A stretch of DNA of 64,000 nucleotides. Origin: Herbiconiux sp. (GTDB lineage: Bacteria; Actinomycetota; Actinomycetes; Actinomycetales; Microbacteriaceae). The notes under the pieces were generated by a model, which searched no databases, was not told the origin of the DNA, and saw nothing but the letters and a program-made list of their open reading frames with translations. Each line of letters starts with the position of its first letter. The first letter of the stretch is position 1. The position numbers and the translations under genes are program-made. The stretch covers positions 248,001 to 312,000 of the forward strand of contig NZ_SCVE01000012.1 in assembly GCF_004297105.1 (NCBI RefSeq). The letters run 5' to 3'. Shown here one piece after another: positions 7,987-15,884 of this stretch.

Positions 7987-8499
7987 TTACGCCGCCTCGG
8001 ACTTGATGGTCTCGACGGCCTCGTTGAAGCCGCCGCTCGTGAGGCTCGACCCGGCGACGCGCGAGACCTGGATCTCGTCGATGTCCTGACCCACCACCAC
8101 CGCGGCGATGCCGTCGGCGAACTCGTTCTGGTAGCGCACCGAGTTGGGGTTGGACGCCTGCGGGGTGACCGTGACGGCCGTGATGACATCGTTCGCGAGG
8201 GTGATCGACACGTCGACCTCCTCCTGGCCGTTGGGCGAGGTGTAGGTGCCCGTGGCCTCGTAGGTGCCATCGGTGTAGGTGCTCGCGCTGCTGCCGGAAT
8301 CGGTGGTGGCCGAGTCGGTCGCGGTCGACGAGGCGGCAGCCGAGGAGGTGGCAGCCGACGAGGTGCTCGCCGTCGTGGGGGCGACGGTCTGCGCCTCGGC
8401 GGAGGAGGATGCGGTATCGGTGGCACAGCCCGCCAGGGCGACGGACAGCGAGAGCCCACTCATCGTGGCAAGGGCGATCTTCTTCTGTCGAGTGTTCAT
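7987..8499 (-). CDS. FMN-binding domain lipoprotein
   Basis: 170 residues with a lipoprotein signal: basic start NTRQKK, hydrophobic core and lipobox LALAG-C-like with the lipidated Cys at 25 (VALAGC). A Ser/Thr/Ala-rich linker of about 50 residues follows. Residues 85-170 form an FMN_bind domain beginning TYTDGTYEATGTYTSPNG. The C-terminal motif AGSSLTSGGF (about 149-158, candidate Thr154) corresponds to the site where ApbE attaches FMN. The protein is thus a membrane-anchored extracytoplasmic electron carrier reduced by the co-encoded RnfD/FNR protein. First gene of the operon. Confidence 0.85.
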   Translation of the reverse strand: MNTRQKKIALATMSGLSLSVALAGCATDTASSSAEAQTVAPTTASTSSAATSSAAASSTATDSATTDSGSSASTYTDGTYEATGTYTSPNGQEEVDVSITLANDVITAVTVTPQASNPNSVRYQNEFADGIAAVVVGQDIDEIQVSRVAGSSLTSGGFNEAVETIKSEAA

Positions 8500-8533
8500 C
8501 AGGGGGTCCTGTCGTTGTCTCGGTCAGTGGACT

Positions 8534-8547
8534 GATACGAACGTATC
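8534..8547. promoter_or_regulatory. Candidate operator upstream of the flavin operon
   Basis: A palindrome GATACG-AA-CGTATC lies 35 bp upstream of the lipoprotein start, a position and symmetry typical of TetR-type operators. No candidate binding protein is encoded next to it. Confidence 0.35.
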
Positions 8548-8681
8548 GATCGAGTCTTTCAGGCTCCTTTGGGGCCCCTTGGCGCTTCCTATGAGAGCGC
8601 TCGGTGACCCGGAGGGCGCCCGTCGGCCTCATCTGGGGTCAACGGGAGCGCCTGCGAAAACGTTCAATCTCCTGTCGGAAA

Positions 8682-9350
8682 TCACGCACTCTTCTGGCGA
8701 CGGAGTCGTCGCAGAGTGCTGATGGTGCGCTGCTCGGGCAGGCTCCAGCCGAAACGCACGGCCAGCAGGCGGATGAGCGTGGTCACGATCACGCATCCGA
8801 TCCCGGCCACCGTGATGTCGGATCCGGCCGCGGTGGCCGCCACGAGGAAGATCGCGCCCGCCCCGGCCGCCACCGCGTAGAGCGAACCGACGTGCATCAC
8901 GCCGATCGGCATCCCGAGCAGGATGTCACGCAGCATGCCGCCACCGACCGCGGCCGCGATTCCCACGAACACCGCCGGCACAACCGGCAGACCGACCGAG
9001 AGCGCCTTGCTCGCCCCGATGGCGCAGAAGAGGCCGAGGCTCACTGCGTCGAGAATCGTGATCACGACGTTCAGCCGGGTGAACAGCCGCTCGAGCAGCA
9101 TGCCCACGAGGGCGGCCGCGATGGCGACGGGGATGTACCAGTTCGACTGCAGCGCCGCCGGAACCTGGTTGAGCAGCAGATCGCGCAGCATACCGCCGCC
9201 GAAACCGGTGACCACGCCGATCAGGCCGACGCCGAGAAGGTCGAGGCGCTTGTCCTTGAACTGGGCGGCGAACATCGCGCCCTGCACGCTGCCGAGCGCC
9301 GTGGCCGCGAGGTCGAGCCAGAAGGGCGTGACGAACTGTTCGGCCACCAT
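8682..9350 (-). CDS. TRIC-family (UPF0126/YadS) channel protein
   Basis: 222 residues, about seven membrane helices, built of two homologous halves each carrying the GGGMLRD motif (TGFGGGMLRDLLL and AVGGGMLRDILL). These are hallmarks of prokaryotic trimeric intracellular cation channel homologues; a glycine-transport role has been proposed for some members. The C-terminus is a basic cytoplasmic tail (RRLRRQKSA). The palindromic repeat array begins just upstream of the start codon, so its transcription or translation could be affected by that element. Substrate in this organism is not known. Confidence 0.85.
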   Translation of the reverse strand: MVAEQFVTPFWLDLAATALGSVQGAMFAAQFKDKRLDLLGVGLIGVVTGFGGGMLRDLLLNQVPAALQSNWYIPVAIAAALVGMLLERLFTRLNVVITILDAVSLGLFCAIGASKALSVGLPVVPAVFVGIAAAVGGGMLRDILLGMPIGVMHVGSLYAVAAGAGAIFLVAATAAGSDITVAGIGCVIVTTLIRLLAVRFGWSLPEQRTISTLRRLRRQKSA

Positions 9351-9370
9351 GCTGCATTCCTACCACGGCA

Positions 9371-9910
9371 GGGCGGGTTGCCACTTCTTGTGGCACCCGG
9401 ACGCGGGTTGCCACAACTTGTGGCACCCGGGAGCGAGTTGCCACAACTTGTGGCACCCCGGAACGCGTGCGCGCAGGGCTGCACGCCGGGCCGCCGCGGG
9501 CACGCCCCACGCCGACTTGCCCCTTCCTGTTGCCCGGAAGCTCCAGTTGCCACAACTTGTGGCAACCCCGGGAACGCGCCGGGCCGCCGCGGGCACGCCC
9601 CACGCCGACTTGCCCCTTCCTGTTGCCCGGAAGCTCCAGTTGCCACAACTTGTGGCAACCCCGGGAACGCGCCGGGCCGGCGCGGGCACGCCACACGTCG
9701 ACTTGCCCCATCCTGTTGCCCGGACGCTCCAGTTGCCACAACTTGTGGCAACCCCGGGAACGCGGCCGGCCGGCGCGGGCACGCCACACGCCGACTTGCC
9801 CCTTCCTGTTGCCCGGACGTGCGCGTTGGCCGCCGCGGGCACGCCCCACACCGACTTGCCCCATCGTGTTGCCCGGACGCTCGAGTTGCCACAACTTGTG
9901 GCAACCTCCG
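9371..9910. repeat. Array of palindromic repeats upstream of the TRIC gene
   Basis: Seven copies of the palindrome TTGCCACAACTTGTGGCAA or close variants: 9378-9395 (degenerate centre), 9408-9425, 9438-9455, 9547-9565, 9640-9658, 9733-9751, 9886-9904. The first three are spaced exactly 30 bp apart, the middle three exactly 93 bp. Between them a second module recurs five times, starting GGGCACGCCCCACGCCGACT and running through CTTGCCCCTTCCTGTTGCCC. Two of these modules, around 9778-9880, occur without the palindrome. In RNA each palindrome makes a tight hairpin. ORFs run through the array in several frames because 30 and 93 are multiples of three, but composition and repetition argue against coding. 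No function is known to me. Confidence 0.9.
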
Positions 9911-9951
9911 GGAGCGCGCGGCGGCGCGCGGCGGCGGTCTGGGCCGAGACC

Positions 9952-11538
9952 TCAGCGGAAGGCGAGGATCTCGGGGCCCCAGGCCTCGCGGATGTCGGCA
10001 TCCGGGTCGTGCTCGATCACGTCGTCGCGATCGATGATGAGGGTGCTGCGCCCGCTCTCCTCGTAGGGCGGCCAGTCGACCGGAGCCGCGTCGGCATCCG
10101 GTGACCGGCCGTGGGCGAATGCGAGCCAGCGCGCCTGCATGCGCGCGGAGACGCGCAGGGCCTCGGGGCGGCCGCCCATGCCGAACACGATGTCTTTGCC
10201 GCGCGGGGCGAACGAGCCGAACACGTAGGCGAGCTCTGCCGCGTGGGTGGCGCCGATGCCCGTCACGCGCAGGAGGGGCGTGGCGTGGTCGAAGCGGTAC
10301 ATCCAGGTGGGTGCGTGGCGCGAGTGCGCCTCGGCGAGCCAGATCGAGGGCATGCGGAAGCCCGCATCCCGCGACACCTCGGCGGGGGTACGGCGCCGCG
10401 GATACGAGGGGTAGGCGCCGGTGATGCGCTCACCGACACCCTCGAACTCGGGGCGGTCGCTCGCGATCTCGGCGAACATCTGCTCGACCGCTGCCGGTGT
10501 GATCGGCAGCAGCGGCGAGCGCATCAGCTTGAAGAACGACGACTCGTCGTGATTCGTGCCCACGATCAGGGGGATACGCGGCGCGCGGCCCTCACGGAAC
10601 ACGGTGAGCGGGTACTCGGGCAGCACCTCGTCGTCGAGCACGGGGGCCATGGCGAGGGTTCCGGGAACCTCGGACGAGACCTGGTGCACGAGCTCGGCAC
10701 CCGCATCCACGAGGTCGAAGGGGTCGAGGTCGCGCAGGCGGTGAGCCTCGTGACGGTCGATGCCGACGATGGCGAGCAGCCGCTCAGCCACGGCAGCCGC
10801 GCGCTCGCGACCGTAGATCGACGTGACGGGAGCGCTCTGGGCGATGGCCCGGTGGAACAGGCCGGTGGTCAGCGGCGAGGCCATCAGCGCGATGACGGAT
10901 GCCCCTCCCGCAGACTCGCCGAAGAGGGTGACGTTGCCGGGGTCGCCGCCGAACGCGGCGATGTTGTCGCGCACCCACTCGAGTCCGGCGATCTGGTCGC
11001 GCAGGCCGATGTTGGCGTCGAAGCCGTGGCGGAAGCCGGAGTTCCTGCTCCCCCCGTCACCGAGGCTCGAGAAGTCGACGAAGCCGAAGACCCCCAGCCG
11101 GTAGTTGACCGAGACGACCACCACGTCGCCGTTCTCGGCCAGGTGCCGGCCGTCGTAGTAGCGCTGCGCGGTGGAGCCCTGGAAGTAGCCCCCGCCGTGA
11201 ATCCAGACCATCACGGGTTTCGGGGTTCCGGATGCGGCCGACTGCATCGCATCGCGCGGTGCCCAGACGTTGAGGCTCAGGCAGTCCTCCGCCACGCCCA
11301 CCCCCGGCACGACCTCCATCGACTTGAGCGGACGCTGCAACGCCATGGGACCGAAGGCGGTGGCATCACGCAGCTCGTGCCACTTCTCGGGAGGCGCCGG
11401 GCGCCGGAAACGGCGTTCGCCGACGGGGGCCGCGGCGAAGGGCACGCCCTTCCAGCTCAGCACCGCTCCCTGCCTGCTGCCGCGCACCGCACCCGCGGTC
11501 GTCTGCCGGATCAGAGACTCCTGCCCCACGCGCGTCAT
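9952..11538 (-). CDS. Type-B carboxylesterase
   Basis: 528 residues from the ATG at 11538 (MTRVGQESLIRQTTAGAVRG). The alpha/beta-hydrolase carboxylesterase fold is clear: EDCLSLNVWAP, oxyanion-hole MVWIHGGGYFQG, nucleophile elbow LFGESAGGAS, an acidic residue in TNHDESSFF and a His in the GIGATHAAEL region. It hydrolyses carboxylic esters; the substrate (p-nitrobenzyl-type, phenmedipham-like) cannot be told from sequence. No signal peptide, so cytoplasmic. It is divergent from the small acidic gene at 11636, separated by about 97 bp that hold both promoters. Confidence 0.9.
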   Translation of the reverse strand: MTRVGQESLIRQTTAGAVRGSRQGAVLSWKGVPFAAAPVGERRFRRPAPPEKWHELRDATAFGPMALQRPLKSMEVVPGVGVAEDCLSLNVWAPRDAMQSAASGTPKPVMVWIHGGGYFQGSTAQRYYDGRHLAENGDVVVVSVNYRLGVFGFVDFSSLGDGGSRNSGFRHGFDANIGLRDQIAGLEWVRDNIAAFGGDPGNVTLFGESAGGASVIALMASPLTTGLFHRAIAQSAPVTSIYGRERAAAVAERLLAIVGIDRHEAHRLRDLDPFDLVDAGAELVHQVSSEVPGTLAMAPVLDDEVLPEYPLTVFREGRAPRIPLIVGTNHDESSFFKLMRSPLLPITPAAVEQMFAEIASDRPEFEGVGERITGAYPSYPRRRTPAEVSRDAGFRMPSIWLAEAHSRHAPTWMYRFDHATPLLRVTGIGATHAAELAYVFGSFAPRGKDIVFGMGGRPEALRVSARMQARWLAFAHGRSPDADAAPVDWPPYEESGRSTLIIDRDDVIEHDPDADIREAWGPEILAFR

Positions 11539-11635
11539 GATCGAAATGCTACCCACCGCGACTGAGTTCTCTCCGCGCGTCGCCCGAATGTGTCTACGGT
11601 GGGAGGGCACGCATGATCCGAGACGAGGAGACGTC

Positions 11636-11836
11636 ATGGCCGACCTGAACGAGCGCATCGAGGAACCCGACGAGACCCAGGAGTTCTCGCTGTCCGACAC
11701 CGAGCTGGAAGACGTCGACCTCGACGAGACCTCCGACATCGACGACGACGCCGAGGTCACCGACGAGGAGAAGGTCGACCCCGTCTTCGACGATGACGAA
11801 GAGGTGCTGAAGGACAACTTCGGCTACGAGGAATAA
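11636..11836 (+). CDS. Small highly acidic protein, function unknown
   Basis: 66 residues (MADLNERIEEPDETQEFSLS to the C-terminal NFGYEE), of which 31 are Asp/Glu and only 3 basic. A strong ribosome-binding site (GAGGAG) precedes the ATG. No cysteines, membrane helix or known domain. The last residues overlap the 3' end of the convergent MFS gene by 13 bp. The predicted chain is probably intrinsically disordered. A second acidic protein of similar size is encoded at 46029, but the two do not align convincingly. Confidence 0.7.
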   Translation: MADLNERIEEPDETQEFSLSDTELEDVDLDETSDIDDDAEVTDEEKVDPVFDDDEEVLKDNFGYEE

Positions 11837-13131
11837 GCGGAGCCGGCCTCGTCGCCGCCTGGCGCATCCGGAGCATTTTCGACCTCCCGCGCGGCCGCGA
11901 CAGCCGCACGGCCCGAGGGCAGCAGCACGGCGACGAGAACGACGGCGATCGTGGCGATCCCGCCCACCACGAGCAGTGACTGCACGCTCACGACGTCGGC
12001 CAGAGGGCCGAAGACCGTCATGCCGATAGGGGTGGCGAGCGCCATCACGATGCCGACGTAGCTGAAGACACGGCCGTGCATCCCGGGTTCGACGGTCTCT
12101 TGCACCAGGGTCATGAACGGCGCCGAGAAGAGCGGCACGAGCAGACCGAACGCGAACATGAAGCCATAGAAGACCCAGAGGTTCGGGCTGAGTCCGAGTG
12201 CGATGGTGAAGACCGCGAAGCCGAATGAGGCGAAGAGGATGAGGCCCATGCGGCTGACCTTCGTCAGCACCGTCGACACGAGCACGCCGCCGAGGATCAT
12301 GCCCGTGCTGAATGCCACCTCGAGCACCGTGACCATCCACACCTCGGTTCCGAACGTACGGGCCACCATGAGCGGAGTGATGAACGACGGGGCGACGGTG
12401 AGCAGGAAGATGATGGCGAACACCACGAGAAGCCAGCGCACCACACGGTGGTTGCCGATGTAGCGCATGCCCTCGAGGAGGTCTTCGCGGTAGCTCGACG
12501 TCTTCGCGGCGATCGAGGCGAGGGTGGGCACGGCCACGAAGGCGAGCAGCAGGATGCCGATGGCTGCCGTGACCACGTCGATGAAGAACACGGGCACGAT
12601 GCCGAAGATGCCGAACACCGCGCCGGCCACCGCCGGTGCGAGCAGAGCCATGGCCGACTGGATGGTCTGGAAGACCCCGTTCACCCGCATGAGCTGATCG
12701 GGCGGTGCGATCTGCGGGATCATCGCCTGCACGGCGGGCGTCTGCACGCCCGCGCCGACCGAGCGCACACCGACGGCGAGCAGGATGATCCACAGATCGG
12801 TGACCCCGTTGAGCATCAACAGGGCGAGCACGAGGGTGACCGCGGCGATGGTGCCGTCGGAGATCATCACGAGCACACGCCGGTTCATGCGGTCGGCGAG
12901 TGTGCCGCCGAAGATCGACACGATCCCCTGTGGGAGGAAGGCCGCGACCGCGTAGAGCGCCACGGCGAAGCCCGACTTGGTCTCGAACGTGACGTACCAC
13001 ATCACCGCGTACTGCACGATCATGGAGCCGAACAGCGAGACGGTCTGCCCGCCGAGGAAGAGCCCGACGTTGCGCCGCCAGTGCGGGGTCGATTCCGCCC
13101 CGATGGCTACCGCTGTCGGTTCCGAATCCAT
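11824..13131 (-). CDS. MFS transporter (enterobactin exporter/tetV-like)
   Basis: 435 residues from the ATG at 13131 (MDSEPTAVAIGAESTPHWRR); about twelve helices. The loop-2 signature GTLADRMNRRVLVMISD and the region after VGVRSVGAGVQTPAVQAMIP place it among MFS_3/DHA3-type drug or siderophore exporters. It would exchange protons for a hydrophobic compound at the cell membrane. The C-terminal 30 residues are hydrophilic and cytoplasmic. Substrate unknown; no linked regulator or biosynthetic genes. Confidence 0.85.
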   Translation of the reverse strand: MDSEPTAVAIGAESTPHWRRNVGLFLGGQTVSLFGSMIVQYAVMWYVTFETKSGFAVALYAVAAFLPQGIVSIFGGTLADRMNRRVLVMISDGTIAAVTLVLALLMLNGVTDLWIILLAVGVRSVGAGVQTPAVQAMIPQIAPPDQLMRVNGVFQTIQSAMALLAPAVAGAVFGIFGIVPVFFIDVVTAAIGILLLAFVAVPTLASIAAKTSSYREDLLEGMRYIGNHRVVRWLLVVFAIIFLLTVAPSFITPLMVARTFGTEVWMVTVLEVAFSTGMILGGVLVSTVLTKVSRMGLILFASFGFAVFTIALGLSPNLWVFYGFMFAFGLLVPLFSAPFMTLVQETVEPGMHGRVFSYVGIVMALATPIGMTVFGPLADVVSVQSLLVVGGIATIAVVLVAVLLPSGRAAVAAAREVENAPDAPGGDEAGSAYSS

Positions 13132-13217
13132 GTGAACAGCGTACACATCGCCTCCGACACCGGGCCGGACCGCCCTCGTTCTGCGCGCGCTCACACTCCT
13201 GCGGGGGTCCGCCTGCG

Positions 13218-13913
13218 TCAGGCCTCCGGCGCGGCACCCCTCCGGAGCCGGGGAAGCACGACGGTGCCGACGACGGCAGCCAGCGCGAGCAGACCGCCGA
13301 TCAGCACCACGACGGTTCGGGTGAGCCCTGCGGTGCCGGAGCGCTGCTCCTCGAGCATCCGCCCGACCTCACCCTTCGCCACGAACTCCGCTCCGGCCGA
13401 GGCGGGCGCAGCGCGAACCGCTGCGGGCAGCACCCGCAGCCAGAGCCCCCGGTCGGCCTCGCTCGGAACAGCCCACGCGCCGAAAGCGCTCTCCGGCGAA
13501 GCCGCGGCGGGCTCGGCGGACACTGGTTCGGCGGACACCGCCGATTCGCCCAGGGCACCGTCGCTTCGATCGCCGCCCGTATTCGACGCGTGCACTGTCC
13601 CGGGCGGATGGTTCGCCGCCCAGGCCGCTTCGAGCCCCGACGTGAGGTCGATCGGCGGAGGAACCGGGAGGTCCAGCATCGGCTGAGAGGGCTCCGCCGT
13701 GGGGCGAGGCACCCAATCGGACTCAGCCGCAGACTCGAGTGGTGAAGGCACGGGGTAGACCGGCACCTCCGACGGCCCGACGGGTGCCTCGGGAGCAGGG
13801 GGCGGTGCGACTTCAGCGGCGACTGCGCCGGTGGCGGGGACGCCCGCAATGAGCATCCCGAGCGTCACGCACATGATCACCCGCGTTCGGATGGTCATCA
13901 TCGAGGCCCCCAT
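13218..13913 (-). CDS. Pro-rich secreted protein with C-terminal membrane anchor
   Basis: Up to 231 residues. A signal peptide (TIRTRVIMCVTLGMLIAGVP, cleavage near AVAA) is followed by a Pro/Ala/Glu-rich low-complexity region, a conserved-looking segment GLWLRVLPAAVRAAP then AEFVAKGE, and a single membrane helix (RTVVVLIGGLLALAAVVGTV) with a short basic tail. The start is uncertain: ATGs at 13913, 13901 and 13898 all fit, and a GGGGG stretch suits 13901. The order signal, Pro-rich, W/LP segment, (A/S)AKG, helix, basic tail recurs in the protein at 34298-35089, so the two look homologous. No catalytic motif; an envelope role is inferred. Confidence 0.7.
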   Translation of the reverse strand: MGASMMTIRTRVIMCVTLGMLIAGVPATGAVAAEVAPPPAPEAPVGPSEVPVYPVPSPLESAAESDWVPRPTAEPSQPMLDLPVPPPIDLTSGLEAAWAANHPPGTVHASNTGGDRSDGALGESAVSAEPVSAEPAAASPESAFGAWAVPSEADRGLWLRVLPAAVRAAPASAGAEFVAKGEVGRMLEEQRSGTAGLTRTVVVLIGGLLALAAVVGTVVLPRLRRGAAPEA

Positions 13914-14007
13914 TCATCAGCCACACCCCGGAAGCGCCTCCCCCGAGGCGTCCGTTTCCGAGCGTAACCGATTGAGTGGGGCGCCGGGATCGTCTGACGA
14001 CCTCCGG

Positions 14008-14904
14008 TCAGAATGGTTCGGTGAGCCAGGTGAGCGCGCTGCGGGACTCCCGGGTGTACGTCGCAACCGGGAACTCGTGGAATCCGGCCGGGTAGACACG
14101 CAGTGAGGCGTCGACGCCCGCCGCGCGTGCCGCGCGGTCGAAGTCGCGCGCATCCGGGAGCAGGATCTCCTGACCGCCCACGACGGAGCGCATCGGCGGG
14201 AGGCCCGCCAGATCGGCGTAGATCGGGCTGACCACGGGGTCGCGCACGTCGCGCGTGCCCGCCCAGAGCTCACCCGCGACCCGCAGCCCCGCCGGGTTGA
14301 GGGTGAGGTCGTGCCGCACGAGCGCGGCGACATCGGGATGCGTGACCGTCACATCGACCCAGGGGCAGATGAGAAGAAGGCGGTCGGGCAGATCGGCTCC
14401 CGCGTCGCGCTGGGAGACGGAGTGGGCGAGCGTGAGGCCGCCACCCGCCGAATCACCGCCGATCGCGAGGGGCACACCGGCCTGGGAGGCCCGCGCTCGC
14501 ACCATCGCGTGCACCTCGCTCAGGAGGGCGAGCGCATCGTCGATCGTGTGCCACGGGGCGAGCCCATAGAGCGGCACGGTCACCGCGGCATCCAGGCGGC
14601 GGAGCATCTGACCCACGATGATCCACTGCGGCAGCCCGATCGGCTGCACGTAGGCGCCGCCGTGGAGGTAGATGAGCTCCGTGGCCGGCGGATGATCCTT
14701 CGGCGTGAACGTGATGACCGGCCGACCCTTCACGGTGGCGATCTCGACCTCGTGACGGCGACGAAGGAAGGCCGGGATCGGTGCGGCCGGCGGATACTCG
14801 CGCTCGACGAGCTCGGCGCGGATGGCGGCCGAATCGGTGCGCGCCCGATCACGCCCCCAGACGAGCGCGGCGGCGTGCTTCGTGAGAGTCATGGCTGCGG
14901 TCAC
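14008..14904 (-). CDS. Alpha/beta hydrolase of the hormone-sensitive-lipase group
   Basis: 298 residues. HSL-type motifs: oxyanion YLHGGAYVQP, nucleophile IGGDSAGGGLT, the acid in a LLPDARDFD region and His in YPAGFHEFP. Such enzymes hydrolyse acetyl or short-chain esters, and several are annotated as steryl acetyl hydrolases. No signal peptide. Starts at 14904 or at a second ATG at 14892. It is divergent from the catabolic operon at 15024 and its upstream gap carries that operon's putative operators, so it could be affected by the same regulator. Confidence 0.85.
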   Translation of the reverse strand: MTAAMTLTKHAAALVWGRDRARTDSAAIRAELVEREYPPAAPIPAFLRRRHEVEIATVKGRPVITFTPKDHPPATELIYLHGGAYVQPIGLPQWIIVGQMLRRLDAAVTVPLYGLAPWHTIDDALALLSEVHAMVRARASQAGVPLAIGGDSAGGGLTLAHSVSQRDAGADLPDRLLLICPWVDVTVTHPDVAALVRHDLTLNPAGLRVAGELWAGTRDVRDPVVSPIYADLAGLPPMRSVVGGQEILLPDARDFDRAARAAGVDASLRVYPAGFHEFPVATYTRESRSALTWLTEPF

Positions 14905-14964
14905 AGTGCGATCCTCTCATCCGGCCGCCTCCGCGTGGAGTGGACGAGGTCGAAAGCCGGGGTG

Positions 14965-15009
14965 TTTGCAAGAAATTTCGACGTTTAGTAGTCTGAGAGA
15001 AATTCTTGC
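14965..15009 (+). promoter_or_regulatory. Promoter with paired RpiR-type sites (region A)
   Basis: A -35-like TTTGCA (14965-14970) and -10-like TAGTCT (14989-14994) with an 18-bp spacer enclose GAAATTTC (14972-14979). A second related site, GAGAAATTCTTGC (14997-15009), follows. The outer bases GCAAGAA / TTCTTGC are also symmetric. This is the first of four regions in the cluster with two such sites. Confidence 0.5.
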
Positions 15010-15023
15010 GAAGGAGCTTGCCC

Positions 15024-15884
15024 ATGGCGGATGCCGCCCTCCCCCTCGACCCGGCATTTCCGCCGCCGCCCGGCTGGGATCACGACGTGGTCGCCTGGTG
15101 GCTCGGCCAGGCGGGCTTCGCCCTCCGCTACCGCGACGAGCTCGTGTTCATCGATCCCTACCTGAGCGACGTGCTCGCCGACAAGTACCGCGGGCAGATC
15201 TTTCCGCACACCCGTCAGCATCCGTCACCCGTCAATCCCTCGGATGTCACCGGCCTCGACCTCGTGCTCTGCACCCACGGCCACACCGACCACATGGACC
15301 TCGGCTCCATCCCGTACCTGCAGACCTCGAGTGACCCGCTCTTCGTGGTGCCCCGGTCGGAAGCCGTCAAGGGCATCTCCCGCGGCATCCCGGCCTCACG
15401 ACTTCTCGGCCTCGACGCCGGCGAGTACTTCGGCGCCGGCAGCATCACCGTCACCGCCGTTCCGGCCGCTCACGAGCAGATCTCCCTCGACCCCCACGGC
15501 CAGCACCTCTTTCTCGGCTACGTGATCGACATCGGCGGAGTGCGTCTGTACCACTCCGGCGACTGCGCCCCCTATGCAGGGCAGGAGGAGCTCATCCGCT
15601 CACTCGATGTCGACATCGCACTCCTTCCCGTGAACGGTCGCGACGCCCACCGCGCCGGTCACGGCGTGCCGGGCAACTTCGAGCTCGACGAGGCGGTGGC
15701 GCTCTGCCGCGCCGCAGCGATCCCGGCGCTCGTGTGCCACCACTGGGGGCTCTTCGAGTTCAACAGCGCAGATCCGGATGACCTCCGCCACCGGCTCGCG
15801 GGGGTCGACGATCCCCGCTGGCACATCCCGGCACTCGGCGAGCCCTTCCGCCTGAAGGACCTGCTGACGGACGTGACGGCATGA
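15024..15884 (+). CDS. UlaG-like metallo-beta-lactamase-fold hydrolase (sugar-phosphate lactonase type)
   Basis: 286 residues from the ATG at 15024, preceded by AAGGAG at spacing 7. The metal site THGHTDHMD, the HSGD motif and CHHWGLFEF near the end match the UlaG (L-ascorbate-6-phosphate lactonase) branch of the MBL superfamily, which is Mn-dependent and opens lactones of sugar-acid phosphates. Stop and next start overlap (ATGA) with the shikimate-dehydrogenase-like gene, so the two are translationally coupled and probably act on consecutive intermediates. Lactonase activity is inferred by family; the actual substrate is unknown. Confidence 0.82.
   Translation: MADAALPLDPAFPPPPGWDHDVVAWWLGQAGFALRYRDELVFIDPYLSDVLADKYRGQIFPHTRQHPSPVNPSDVTGLDLVLCTHGHTDHMDLGSIPYLQTSSDPLFVVPRSEAVKGISRGIPASRLLGLDAGEYFGAGSITVTAVPAAHEQISLDPHGQHLFLGYVIDIGGVRLYHSGDCAPYAGQEELIRSLDVDIALLPVNGRDAHRAGHGVPGNFELDEAVALCRAAAIPALVCHHWGLFEFNSADPDDLRHRLAGVDDPRWHIPALGEPFRLKDLLTDVTA

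Noticed and set aside
9371..9910. CRISPR array
   Set aside because: Intervening segments are themselves repeats rather than unique spacers, the repeat is a full palindrome, spacing is 30/93/153 bp and no cas genes are present.
8604..10037. Long ORFs on both strands through the palindromic array, with translated repeats such as RRLAPSCCP
   Set aside because: Unit lengths of 30 and 93 are multiples of three, so several frames stay open by construction. The predicted peptides have unnatural composition, no start signal and overlap TRIC or the esterase.
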